Of a stretch of 64,000 nt of DNA, positions 1-11,912 are shown piece by piece (positions within the stretch are counted from its first letter, which is position 1; each line of letters begins with the position of its first letter). Made by a program: the position numbers and the translations under genes. Below the pieces are notes generated by a model. The model saw nothing but the letters and a program-made list of their open reading frames with translations. It ran no database searches and was not told the DNA's origin. This DNA comes from Rhynchosporium graminicola (taxonomy: Eukaryota; Ascomycota; Leotiomycetes; Helotiales; Ploettnerulaceae): contig FJUW01000085.1 in NCBI GenBank assembly GCA_900074885.1, positions 56,535-120,534 of the forward strand, given 5' to 3'.

Positions 1-838
1 TGCCTGTTTGTCCTTCGAGCCATCGGAGTGTTTGATTTTCCATCCGTCCTTTTTTCCTCCTTGATGATATTATCTCCTTTCTGTCTTCGGCAGCGATGAT
101 GATAAAAGAGATCCACCATCAATACTGTAAAGCTTGTAATGCGTATTACGCCAGCTGCGTCGGACACTGTATGGGGAAGATATATTTCAAGACTATTTCG
201 CTATTGCTGCGTCACATTTGAATTATTACCTAATCGCTTTGACTTTTAGAATGTTACCTATATATAGGCGTATTCAAGCAGCCATCTTGAACCAGAAGCC
301 GAGTCACAAGAGCATTCCTTCCCTTTGTGTACATCAAAATAAGCGAGACTGACCCCCGCATGGCCAAGGCCTAACTGCCCTCGCGGATGCATCACCGGAT
401 CTCGTACCTTCCAATTTGATTTTTTGAAAGCAGCACCTGCCACATAAAACACTTTGATACCATAGTATGAGATGCTGATAAGATTATCTCTGAGAAATCC
501 ACAAAACTGACCTACTTTCCTTACCTGATTCATCTTTTTCTTCCTATCTCAACACTCGTGTTTCTTTTTTAGACCAACAACAACAACGCCAGGTCAGCTT
601 ACGGTCGAATTATACCTCGTAACATCTCAAGCTGGTTAAATACCCGGTGAGTCCAGTACTATGACACTTCTACATCACAAAGTTGATAGTATTAATTATA
701 GTCAGGGCCTTCTCATCTAGAAGCACACTTGAGAAAGGTCCTCATCCACGCGTCGCGATAAACCATACCGTTGAGGAGGCACCTTTCATCCACATCCGCA
801 TTTACGATACCTAGCCAGATCAAAGTATCCTAGTCAAG
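1..838. other. intergenic / upstream region
   Basis: No open frame here has coding character that I recognise. The stretch directly before 839 would be the promoter and 5' UTR of the secreted-protein gene. Nothing else is supported. Confidence 0.5.
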
Positions 839-1642
839 ATGTTGTCTTCCTTCATCAAGCTTGCTTGCCCTGTAGTCCTCCTCCTCACTCTTACAATCCC
901 AATCGTAGCCGTTTCAACTTCCGGCAGTGCTCTTGAAAATGTCTGGGACATCATTAACAGCACCGGTCGGGTACTTCCAGCACCACATATCATTCCGAGA
1001 TCGCCTATCGGCCATATCAACCGTCGAGACGTGCAACTCGGCACCCACTCGATCAACTTGGAGCCTGGTGTCGACTTTCAAGATTGTGTCGCTGCTCCCA
1101 AATGTAAGGGAATGTAAGTATCACGGTCACTAAAGCAGACGACGTACAGGTACTGATCTTGAAAAGGTGCACATTCTCCTTCATCGAGCATAGTTCATGG
1201 TGGTCCCATGCCGTTATGCACATCTATGACGAGTCATGTAACATGATAGGGGAGAACACACATGTGCCTCGAGATTGGATGGCTGATCCACGAGGATGGG
1301 GAATGCCGTCAAAGCTCCCATTTTAGTGCGTTACTATTTTTAGCTTCATTTCCATTTTTGACTTGTGCTCTGCTGCTCTCGATCAGTTAATCAAGTCAAT
1401 TATTCAACGCTAATCCAAGTTTCGAAAGCCTCGTCCTCCATATCCCTCGTACATGGAACCAAGACCAGCCTGCCGATGTCAAGTGGGACTACGGAAATTA
1501 CAGAAACATGGGAGCGTTCGCTAACAATATGTTCGGAGGTGCCTACGCGAGCACTTTTCGCGTTCCATCGGTCTATATGACAGGTGCTAGGGAGGGATCG
1601 TATACTGTCGGCCGTGCGGGATTCCAGTGTGGTTACAATTAG
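839..1642 (+). CDS. small secreted protein, family unknown
   Basis: Three exons fit well: 839-1113, 1167-1325 and 1396-1642, giving 226 aa. The N-terminus is a clear signal peptide (residues 1-25; hydrophobic core PVVLLLTLTIPIVAV). The mature part has a dibasic RR around residue 62, which could be a processing site. It has two nearby cysteines (CVAAPKC), one directly after the first splice (KGMC), one in DESC and one near the C-terminus (FQCGYN). It is rich in Trp, Tyr and His. Intron 1 has a perfect GTAAGT donor; intron 2 uses GTGCGT. The spliced frame stays open to a TAG after GYN, which supports the model. I do not recognise a domain. It is most simply an extracellular protein, and effector-like by size and composition, but no function can be assigned. 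Confidence 0.65.
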
Positions 1643-2116
1643 TGTCAAGCTGCCATTGTGGAGGGTGAATTGTGACTATTCTGAAGCGAAGATTGCTTCA
1701 CAGGCATCGCGTTGGAAGCTTTTTGGCTGCTGCGGGTCTTTGAGGTGTGGTGTAAGTCACTATTGATTCGCGAAAGACTTCTGGTTTTTATGTTACAGTA
1801 CAAGATTGTTCATTGGCTTAAGAAAGCTGTGTTACTTTGCTCAATTCTGTAATGAAGACAAACCGGCCGCTTTTAATCCTTACGTGCAATCTCTTGCGGG
1901 ATCTAAGGTAGGAGACCACTTACACCTCGAGCCAAAGATATATGTTTTTGTTTTTGTATTCACGGGAAGGTTTGGGCCTTTCTGCCATAAAAATTCTCGA
2001 CAGCGCTCATCGTAAGTTGCAATTTCTGTATGGTTTTTATGTTTCCTAACGCCACTCATCATGATACTACACGTACAATCGTCATTATCGTCCAACTAAT
2101 CACTCCATTCGAATTT
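1643..2116. other. convergent intergenic region
   Basis: Lies between the stops of the secreted-protein gene and the receptor gene. Short frames here have no recognisable content. Presumably both 3' UTRs. Confidence 0.4.
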
Positions 2117-4154
2117 CTACAGCCTCGATGTAGTACTCAGGTCGAGTGTCTTCGTCATAACAATGTCCCTCGCCGTTCTGTCCTTCTCGCCATCTGCGGA
2201 GCCTGTCCTACCTCCTCTTCCTACAGCCACACTCACCATATGTCCAAAGCCCTTTCGATCAGCCGGCACGAAGTTCTCCTCGATCGGTTCAGGGCTGTTC
2301 TGTTGAATATACAAGATACTATCACTGTCGCCATCTTTGGTACGATGATCAGAGGACTTTCTCGATAAATCAATGTTGGTGTGCATTTTCGGTTGGCTCT
2401 TCTTGCTTTTCAACTCTTCTTGGCTACTGCTCTTGGAGTGGTCATCGAGTTCGAGGAAGCTGTCGCGCGCGGCGCGTTTCTTGTTGAAGTACTCCTTTGT
2501 GCCACTGGAGGGGCTGTCGTAGCCGGGTGTTTTGCGACCGTTTCCTGAAACGAGGATAATTAGATGTATTCTAGATTAGGTATAGTGAGTTTGGCAGGGA
2601 GCATGACGACGGGAGTAACGATATTGAAAGTTGACCCAGGTGAGCAGGTGGGATTTTGACACCGAAATTAGATGTATGTGGCGGGACTGAAAAGGACTTA
2701 CCCGAAGTGTTGTTTAATGACATCTGCAGGCGAGGGAAGTAGTAGCCGATCAGCGAGCGGCAGGCTGGTAGACATGCGCAAATTATGCCCACGCTTACTT
2801 CCAGACCGGTCCAGAATGCTACCGGAGCTTGATCGACTAGAAAGAGTATACTCAGCAACACTCTCGGCATCAAGAAGTTATCACAAGAGTGCTATACTTA
2901 CAGGAAGGATCACTTGAGGTACCCATCTTCATGAGCGAGGGTAGACGGATCACGCTGGCAACGATCACGAAAGATCCGACGCCAAACATGACCATCAGAT
3001 TTGCCTTTTTCTTGATTCCGAGATTCAATCCTAGTAGGGTCGGAATGGGCATGACCAGGATAATGACATCGTGTGTGATGCTCATACCAGCCGCGGCATA
3101 CACTGCTGCAAACACGTTGATACATTTCACAGGGGGGACTTTGAACATCCAATTCGTCCAAATGCCGTGAACTGGCATCTGCAGTGACTATTAGCTTTTC
3201 CCTCGGTCGCTGTGCTGATTTGCAAAAAGAGCTTGGGTAGGAAGTACGAACACATTGGAGTGCAAGAGCCATGAACAAAGCAATGTTGGACGTGACAATG
3301 AAGGCTCCTACTAGCAATGTTGCCATGCGGAAGCGACTGTCTGGGAAGATACGGCGGAAAAATAACAAAAGCGACAACTTTGTGAAAGTGATCGAAGACA
3401 GGTATAGAAGCTCGCTGATGTAGAAGAACTGGATTCTATTTAGCTTTCGAAATCGAAAATGTTGACCGTAGATGTATGTACCTTTAACGCTTTTTGCACC
3501 TGTCTAGTAAGTAGCCAGAATGTATGCTGACCGAATCCAGTTACAGCAATGATCCACTTGAGAATGAAGTCAACTATAATGCTCCGTCGAGCAGTGTTGT
3601 GTAATGGTGAGAGCAGGTCAGGATTTCAAAACTTACTGCTGTTGAAGTCATGGTTATGTAAAATGCATACGCAACAAGCAACACCCAATCATCAGATCCA
3701 AGCCCAACGTTCAACCTTTTTCGAGCGAAGATCCGCAGCGCAACAAAAAGTGTTGTGAGAGGAAGCAGTACGGCATATGTGTGAATTTGCAGCCAGTAGC
3801 GGGACATATCATTTGGAATTTCACAGGTCTCGGCCTGATATCTCGCCAATTGTAGGGAATCCGTCACATTGCAAGCTGCCACTGCACATGGTAACAAGAC
3901 CGCTGCAAGCTCAGGATTCGTGCAAATACATGTCGTGTCTGCTAATGAGCTGCAGTGTTGCGGAATCAGAGTTCCCAGGCATGTCATCTGTGAAAACGAA
4001 TCAACATCAACATTTATTCGAGGATAATCAAAACACTTACAGCACAAGCGGGCGGTGCAACAGTTACTGCTCTCTTATTCAATGAGTCCCCTGCCGACGC
4101 CTGGCCGATGCAGGCCAGACTAAGTGCCAAGACAGTCAAGAACGTGGGTTGCAT
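2117..4154 (-). CDS. PTH11-type 7-TM receptor with N-terminal CFEM domain
   Basis: Exons on the minus strand: 4154-4041, 3987-3633, 3573-3482, 3428-3252, 3178-2902, 2836-2702, 2544-2117; 525 aa. A signal peptide (MQPTFLTVLALSLACIGQAS) is followed by an eight-cysteine CFEM domain: PACAMTCL, HCSSL, TCICTNPEL, LPCAVAAC and ETC are visible in order. Then come about seven membrane segments, with the family landmarks SDDW after TM1, FYISELLY, KCINVFAAVYAAAG and VSVGIICACLPACRSL. The last exon is a hydrophilic, Ser/Lys-rich cytoplasmic tail of about 140 residues. The family acts at the plasma membrane in surface and host sensing in fungi. The donor of the second intron is uncertain: the consensus GTAAGT at 3636 would shift the frame, whereas GTTTTG at 3632 keeps it. 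Family call is firm; ligand unknown. Confidence 0.85.
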
Positions 4155-4946
4155 CTTGAGCTGAATGAAAGTTCGGAATTCCAATTATCAAAACAACACA
4201 AGCCACCAGAGGAGAATAGCCTTTAAGGTATTGGTTTTGCAAATTCCAATGCTAACTGATTTCACCTTGAGAGGTTTACATTTCCTGACTACTAGTCTTT
4301 TGACCAATGCTACAGCCAAGCCTTCTTCTCCTGATCAACGCGAAGATCACTTCCATAATGACTCTGTTCTGCGAGCCGGAAAATATGTAAAACGGTTTTC
4401 AATGTAAATATGGAGACGGAGAACCGCGGCGTACCCAGAGCTTTGGTAGGTAGTTGACTGAGTCGTTAATGGGGATTTCGAAGGATTTCTGCCGGAGTAC
4501 TGCCCGCCAATCAATGGCCATTATCACGAGCGAAATGGATCCCGACTACGACGTCGTGCGGGCCGATCCACGACAGCCAACGGCGAGTTATTGAATCGGT
4601 GACCAATAATCCTAATTTGGGATGAGATCCTTGTTGATGTTGCTGGCGGGGTCCGGGTCTGAGGAATCCGTGTGGAGTTAAAGGACTAGATCCTGTTGAT
4701 GAATCTTGGAATGCTCGGCTATAGGTCGTAAACAAATTTGCCGATCCACAGATCCACTGAAATGGGAGAAGTACTGTGCGGAAGCTAACGAGCTCTCCGG
4801 TCATGAGTCCATAACTTCTCAAACATAACACGGCATTTCCCAGACCGCGACAACGCAGGCCCTTCATTATATTATTCGTCAAAAATTCCGACCAAAAGTA
4901 GATTGGGCATTGAATTCTTCTTCCTTGCGTTGTACGCTCGCACAAG
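4155..4946. other. divergent promoter region
   Basis: A 792-bp interval between the divergent receptor and FAD-monooxygenase starts. The open frame at 4511-5014 on the minus strand overlaps the monooxygenase start and shows no domain. No regulatory motif is recognised. Confidence 0.4.
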
Positions 4947-7607
4947 ATGGCAGAAGAAAAGACCCCAGAACGTCTTCGTGTGATCATAGTTGGAGCTTCA
5001 GTTTCTGGGCTCACACTTGCTCATTGCCTGGAGCTCAATCCTCATGTGGACTATGTCCTCCTAGAAGGCAGGGATGAGATCCATCCCGAAGTCGGTGCAT
5101 CAATTGTCATTCTTCCCAATGGTTCGCGGATCTTTGACCAGTACGTACAGTCTTATCCAGCGATGGTTTCGTATAGGACTCTAGGAAACAATCAAGACAT
5201 CTTCTTGTTCTGTGATCAATAGGTGACTTGTGAAGTGGTCGAGAAATAAAATACTGACCTCACGCCAGGCTTGGATTTCTTGACGATGTCTTGGAGGCCC
5301 AAGAGTCGTTGGTGCAGACAATGACCTGGAGTGAGAATGGAGATCTACTGGCTACTAGCGATGCGCCGGCACTGATGAAGAAGAGGTAAGATCTCGTAAG
5401 ATCCTGCTGCATATTATTTTCTGATCCGTGTCCAGGACCGGTTATGCCATGGCCTTCCTCACTCGACGTAATCTTTTGAAAATATTATACTCCAACATAA
5501 AGGAGAAGGCAAAAGTCTTGACGTCCAAGCGAGTTAAAAATGTAGAGGTCTCGTCGACTGGGGTCACCGCCATTTGTGGCGATGGTTCCACTTACGATGG
5601 TGATTTGATAGTCGGCGCAGACGGCATCCACAGCGCTGTTCGTGGTAAAATGCAAGACTACATTGACATCTTGCAGCCCGGAGCTGCTGAGAAAGACAGG
5701 AATAGCATTTCAGCCGAATACACATGTATATTTGGTCTCGGAACCCAGCCAAAGGGTAGTGTCTTGACAGTTGGTGATTCTCACCGGACTTACGGCAAAA
5801 ACCATTCCACGTTATCCTTCGTTGGAAGCGGTGGAGTGCTCTACTGGTTCTTATTTTCTAAGCTGGACAAAAGATACCACGGGAAAGATATACCCCGATA
5901 TGGAAAGGAGCACATGGAAGAAGGTGTCAAACCTTTCAAAAACATTCTCATGGCTCCCGGAGTTCCATATGGCAAGGTTTGGGAATGTCGAACATTTGCC
6001 AATATGTCTTGCTTGGAGGAGTCGCAAAATCAACACTGGGTGTCGGATCGAATGGTTTGTATTGGAGATGCGGCACATAAAGTAAGTCTGGAAACAAGTC
6101 GATCTAGGAAGTCGTACTGACAGAGTAAAAGATGACCCCAAATATGGGAGCAGGGGGAAACGCCGCAGTAGAATCTGCCGCAGCTCTTGCGAATCAGATT
6201 GCCAAGCTTCCTCTCAAGCCCTCCCAGGTTGAAATACGCGAATGTCTCGACGCTTTCTACACCAAGCGTAATATGCGCGCCAATTTGATCTGCGATGCTG
6301 CAAATGGTCTTACTCGAATTGAGGCCCTCAACACCATGTCGGATAAGATAGTAGCACTCCACGTGTTACCAAAACTTGGTGACGCCCTCTGGGATTTGAC
6401 TTGCGAAACAATTATGGGAGCAGAATGTATAGAGTCTCTCCCGCTGCCAACCAGATCACAGGAGTCAACGATGGCGTGGGACCCCGAGAGTGGCATTGGG
6501 AAGAAGGAGAGCCCGCTGATCAGAGCACTTTGGGCATTGCCGCTCTTGAGCATCACGTATATCTGCCAAGAGACAATGTGGCAGACCGTCGGTAATCTCA
6601 CTTTTCTGGCTTCCAAAGCAGGAAGCTTGAACTTGGGAAACGGCGTCGTGATACCGACAGTCTCAAGATTCGTTGGATTTTCTGCTATCGACAACGTCCT
6701 TGCCAAATTTGTCGCTCTCTTCACTCCCGCTATTACAGGCTTGGATCCGATTGGCAAGATGCAAGGCATTGCTTTCCTTGCAGATATGATTTCTGTTCAA
6801 ACGATATGGCTTATCGAATCCATTCGACGTGGCAATCTAACGACTACATCTTACCTGATGCATACGCTACTTTCCGTAGCATTTCAGGTCAAGGGTCTTG
6901 GGTTTATCGCGCCCATCTACTACTTCCTCCATTATGTCCAGTCTCCCCTGTCAATGTACGCGGCGCCTGACAATCGTCTTACCAATATCGCATCCGCCAA
7001 GGTCATTGTTCCAACAATAGCGATATCTTACATCATTCCATCAGTCGCAATGTTTGCCGCTCCGGGTATTGCAAATAAACAATTGATCAACGGGCTATTC
7101 TTCCAGCCATTCCCCCTCTATGCAGCTCTTGTTCATCGTCTCCTAACTAAGACCGTCAAAGACACTACACAAAAGGACAGAATCGAGAACGTAACTGCGG
7201 ATATGATGTGGCTTCGTCTGGCTTATGGGTTTGCAACGGCAACCGCTGCAGCTGCATACCTTTACGTGTCTTTGACGTCACCTGTCCCATTGTCAGAAGT
7301 GTTCTTCAAGGGTATTTCGAATCCATCCGAGGCTCTTCCTCTGATTACCGGAGCAGCAAAGGTGTTTAGGTATGACCAGATCACCGCCTTCACCGCTGGC
7401 GCGCTGTGGGTTCTGCTCAGTTTCAAGGACTTGAAAAAGGCAAAGAAGATTCAGACTGGATGGCTAGGAGTTGTAGGTGTATTCGCTGGCACAACGCTCT
7501 TTGCTGGACCTGGCGCAGGAATGACTGTCATGTGGGCATGGAGAGAAGAGTGTTTGGCAAAGGGGAAGAACCAGGGAATGTTGGCACAGAAGGGAGACGA
7601 TTGCTGA
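4947..7607 (+). CDS. FAD-dependent monooxygenase fused to polytopic membrane domain
   Basis: Exons 4947-5140, 5269-5385, 5436-6081 and 6132-7607 give 810 aa. Residues 1 to about 450 are a PaxM-like group A flavoprotein monooxygenase. The Rossmann turn is [15 protein letters not shown], the DG motif is [10 protein letters not shown], and the FAD-ribityl GD motif GDAAHK is spliced precisely to [10 protein letters not shown]. Relatives epoxidise prenyl chains in indole-diterpene and meroterpenoid pathways. Stand-alone enzymes are usually about 450-480 aa, so the remaining ~340 residues are an extension. It has seven to nine hydrophobic segments, with landmarks such as [22 protein letters not shown] and DNRLTN, and ends [15 protein letters not shown]. 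It is encoded in one exon with the GD motif, so the fusion does not depend on my splicing. The extension could be a membrane terpene-cyclase-like module (inference). No polyketide synthase, prenyltransferase or P450 lies beside it. Confidence 0.85.
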
Positions 7608-8612
7608 GTGTTGATGTTTTGATGAAAGTTTCCTTCCGTCCTGTATAATTTGATACCAAGAGCGACGGCCATTTGATTTTTCCTTTGTCTTAACTAGAAA
7701 GAAGTATATAGTACAAGTTTCTGTACAGTCTTTTAAGAAGAAGGCATGTTATTAGATGATTCACTCATTTGCAGAAGAAAAGTCATCTTTTTCTTGATGA
7801 CCAATCGTCACTACGGGACAACTCTAGTGGTTCTCGTCAGGTTCTTCGTTGCAATGCTGTTTCAATATCTTCCAACTGGATGGATGGACATCCCGTGGAG
7901 AAAATATCCATACCCTTTACATTCCCGTCCTTGCGAAAAAAAAAAAAAAAAGCATTCGTCTGATCATGAGACAAGCTGATCAGTTGTAACCGACGTTCGA
8001 TCATGTTCGAAACACAAATTGTATAAGAAGGTCCCAGAAAGTGATCGGACGAGAGCCCAGAAGAAACAAACTGATGATAACCGAGACATAAAGGATCTGT
8101 TGATGCAGATGATACTTCACGATAAATGACATGCTTGATTTAAAGTAAAAGACCTGGTTCGCTTCGGCCTTTGTGGCGAGCAAGTCCTCGAACAAAAAAA
8201 TGGTGGAATTTGACGCAACTGACTGACAGTAAACTGTTCAAGAAAGACAGGCATGAGTGAAGAAATTAAAGACGGGATTTTGAGAGAAGCAAGCTCAATT
8301 ATGTTTGATCTGAGCTTCTAAAGTAGTTCCACCTCCCCTGACTCTACAACCATGAAGATGTCACGAATGAATGATCATATTCACTCGAACCCTCTCTTCC
8401 ACCACCGATTAAGAAGTAATGAACGCCATAATATGATGAAAATGCTCAAAATGCTGCTGCTACCTCCTGAATCTCTCCATACACCGTGCTCCTAAAATTA
8501 TCAAAATGCTGCAAATCATATCCCCAATTTACTATGCGCCTACTCCCTTGTCCCGCTCCTGGGTATTATCGCGAGGTAATGTATGAGATGCTAGAACGAA
8601 CCCAAAACCGAT
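7608..8612. other. convergent intergenic region with poly-A run
   Basis: Between the monooxygenase and cupin stops. It contains a 16-base A run at 7936-7951. Small frames carry no recognisable protein. I see nothing else. Confidence 0.4.
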
Positions 8613-9383
8613 TTAACGCTTTGCAATGCCGCACTTCTTGAGGCACAACTCAACACCCTGCGCAATAGCGACGGGAATCGTTCCCTTGAACTTCTCGACA
8701 TCCGCTCCATTGATTGCATCTCCAAAAGCAGCAGACACAACGTTAGGGCTGAGGCTGAAGAGCTCGTCCGCAATCTGTCCAGCACCAAAGTCCTCACTGT
8801 TGAAAGATGCGATGAAGACGGCGTCTTCACAGTTAGGGTTGAACTGTGTGTGGACGGAACCTTGGTAGAAGGGAGTCATTTCGAACGGAGCGACGGTGTT
8901 CTTAATGACTCTGCGGCCGGATTTGGCATCACCGGGGATATTGAACACGCCGTTCTCTGGAACCATTTCCACCTCAAGGGTTCCCTGAGTGACGATCTGG
9001 AGCTCGGTAGCGCGAGGGTGGAGATGAGGAGTATTGAAACCACAGCCTTTCAAGAAACCAACTGCCATACCCGAGCCAGTCCCAACTAATGCAGGGAATG
9101 CTTTGCGGTTGGCGGCAATCAGATCACCTCCTAAACCTCCCTTGCCCTTCTTGGCTGGGTCACCGAAAGAGAATTTGAACTGATCATCCTTGGGTAGGAG
9201 GCCGAAGCGGTCGGCCGCAGTATCAGCAATGAAGAGCTGTGATGTCAAACTAGGCCCAGCTGGAGTCGGGGGAGCTGGCGGAGGAGCTACGGCAGTTGAG
9301 GTAGCTGCAGCAGGTGAAGAAGTTGGAGCAGCAACGACGACACATGCCAGGACGGCTGAAGCCATAATAGATGTGAGCTGCAT
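8613..9383 (-). CDS. secreted spherulin-1A-like cupin
   Basis: Single exon, 256 aa when started at 9383 (MQLTSIMASAVLACVVVAAP, a good signal peptide). An upstream in-frame ATG at 9443 would add 20 residues that hide the signal peptide, so I prefer the internal start. After an Ala/Pro-rich linker (about residues 20-48) comes a single germin-type cupin. Motif 1 is HLHPRATELQIVTQGTLEVEM, with the metal-ligand pattern HxH then Glu. Motif 2 is GSVHTQFNPNCEDAVF, with one His. Relatives are spherulin-like or germin-like extracellular proteins; some cupins are oxalate decarboxylases or oxidases, but the substrate here cannot be read. Cysteines in LKGCGF, NCEDA and ELCLKKCG may form disulfides. Confidence 0.85.
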   Translation of the reverse strand: MQLTSIMASAVLACVVVAAPTSSPAAATSTAVAPPPAPPTPAGPSLTSQLFIADTAADRFGLLPKDDQFKFSFGDPAKKGKGGLGGDLIAANRKAFPALVGTGSGMAVGFLKGCGFNTPHLHPRATELQIVTQGTLEVEMVPENGVFNIPGDAKSGRRVIKNTVAPFEMTPFYQGSVHTQFNPNCEDAVFIASFNSEDFGAGQIADELFSLSPNVVSAAFGDAINGADVEKFKGTIPVAIAQGVELCLKKCGIAKR

Positions 9384-11912
9384 TTTGATGAGATTCTTTA
9401 TTGATGAGGTTTGAGGAGGAAAATGGAGAGGAGAGAATAGCAATAGGTGAGTAAAGAAAAGGACTTGGGAAAAGACTCAAGGAAATATGTTTTTGTTGGT
9501 TTGATGGTTTGATGGCGAGGGGAAATACGTGATAGGGTTGGACAAATATATACTATATGCCACTCGACAATAATACAAACTTGCTACTGCCTTCCCAAGC
9601 TCTAATTGGCAGCGGCTATTTCGAGATACTTACATGTTGGCAACGTTCCTAGACGCCGTTGGCGCATCTGGTTCCGGCCTAAATTAGGAATCGCGGGATG
9701 GCTGAGTGCAGACGCATGCCGCCTGCGTAGGATGCTTTTCTGCAAGGCTGATGGGATGTCTGTTGCAATTGGCCTACACTGCGAAACTAGACTATTAATT
9801 GGCTGGTCATGCAGCCACCGACCAGGTTGTGGTGAGGCTTAGCGAATCACGAATCCGGTCAAATGTTTACAAACAAATTTCTCGGCTGGTGAGCTTCCGA
9901 TTGTCAGGCTTTCGACATATGTGTCGCACAGCGCATCTGAATCTCCATCCTGGAGAATAGCACGGACTAAATCAATCCGGTGAGTGGCAGAAGCAAATCC
10001 CTGATCACCTAGCCTGAGAAAAGTGTTGATCGATATGAGTAATTGTCAGCCGACTGCGCTTGCAATTTTCGTTGAGAGAAGCAGGCTACGGACAAGATTC
10101 CGGGAATCTTCTCGGGTACTATGCTGTCAATGTAAAGTTTGATAAGATTATTTTGTGATTTGGTCGTATTTTGAGACTTTCTAGGGCCGGAAATAGTCTC
10201 TGCACTCGACAACAGCTCTAGTAAGCCAGCAGAGGCAGATTCGTGGCGAGAATGTTCGGATGACAGCCGAGATCATCTCGTAAATCAGATGGCGGTTCTC
10301 GAAGATGGAAGGATCTCCTGAAGGCCCTGTGTGGGATAATACACGAAAAGCTGATGCGGCTTAAGACTTCATAGCAATGTATACGCTTCTCGCACTTGAG
10401 TCCACTCATGCTACTGAGTGGCTGATGCACGAACTACACTTCGCCATAAACTCTAAGCACACCAGAGAAGTGGAGAATGAGATTGACTTTCTTACCAAAA
10501 GTTCCGTTAAAGCTTTGCCAACCTTAACTCTAAACAGTCCAATCCCTAGCACTTAGTGCCATCCAGAGTAGTGCTTTGGCTCGAAGTCAGAGTCGGCCAC
10601 GAATATAGTCGCGCGACTTGGAAGGAAACATTGTCATTGCAAAAAGCTTGGCGTAGAATTATATTATGGAGTTCTAAGTAAAGTCAGCAGGTCATTCTCC
10701 AGTTTTCGTGGAATAAGATCGTAACGTATAACCCCCTGCTTACAGAGATACCCCTGTTGGAGGTCACTCGTAGGATGAATTAATGACTTACCCGGCAAAC
10801 AATATCTAGCTGATATTATGCTCATTCTGACCAGGGAAAGTCCCGTAATCTTAGAAGTCTGCGATGTCATGACTAACGACTGGAAGGATGTCATCTGCTT
10901 TTCATGTTCTGGCTCCAGGGACCAAGACTGGCTGGTAGAAGAGTGGCGGTTCTTATTGCTCCATGACCGAATGTGACCTAAACAACCTACTGTCAGCCTT
11001 GCTCTTGAGAATTTGATATACATGAAGATTCAGATTGCATGCGATATAGATTGAATAGTGTGGGATTCTTTCAACTGGGTCTCTCGTCATTCTCGGTCAT
11101 CGATTTACGATATCCATGACCCGCCGCATGCTACCTCGTCGTCAGATCTCGGGTAGCTTACAACATATGCGTCCGCGTTGAGAATAAATTTGTGGTCGCG
11201 GACGAAGCGAAACCCGAGGGTGCTCATCCAAATATCAAACTCCATGCGAACACAGATGCGGTTCCTGGTCAATAGTCCATGATAGAAAGTTATGTCTGGC
11301 ATCTTTGAAATCTCGGAACTTTGCGGTGGAAAGCACCTCAAACTCTCTGCTCAAGCTGCTGTGTCCATTTCCTGCCCCCACTTGGCATTGGCGATACAGC
11401 TGATGTCTTCTGCTGAGCTCAGTCTATCATTATCACCAATCCGCTTTCTATTCACCTTGAACTGCCGCCGAGCAGCACACGCCGTGGTGATCGTGCACGC
11501 CTTAGCTTCACCACAGCGGAGTATGGTTATATGAGGGAGTGATTCTATCCCTATTCTCCTTCTCCGATAGACGTTACAGGATCATCTGAAATTACGATAC
11601 CCTAAGGTGGGCGAATGGACCTGCGGACCTTGCCGAGAATCTGATTTGCAGGATACGATTAGTCATTGAAGCCAAAATACTTGGCGTAATGATAGAAGAC
11701 GATGACACTCCTCTGTCAATAATATGCCGCGGGATAATTGTGACATCGATCATACATTTATACATAATGCTAAATTCCACGTAGAACCTCGAATATGCTT
11801 GTTAGCTTCATACTGGCATTCATTGTAAGTTCTCCTCGAGGAAAACAGCTCCCACCTCATACAAATGGTCAGCCCGCCGACCAGTCTTACAACCACTTCG
11901 ATATCTCTTGCT
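9384..11912. other. gene-poor interval
   Basis: About 2.5 kb without a gene I can support. Two minus-strand frames (10664-11023, 119 codons; 11105-11341, 78 codons) and a plus frame (11292-11534) are open by length but show no domain or signal peptide and cannot be joined into a longer product. Positions 9384 to about 9560 should hold the cupin promoter. Confidence 0.45.

Noticed and set aside
2030..2368. 112-codon plus-strand frame
   Set aside because: Antisense to the cytoplasmic-tail exon of the receptor gene.
4947..9383. Secondary-metabolite cluster centred on the FAD monooxygenase
   Set aside because: The neighbours are a receptor and a secreted cupin; no synthase, prenyltransferase, P450 or pathway regulator is present in the window.
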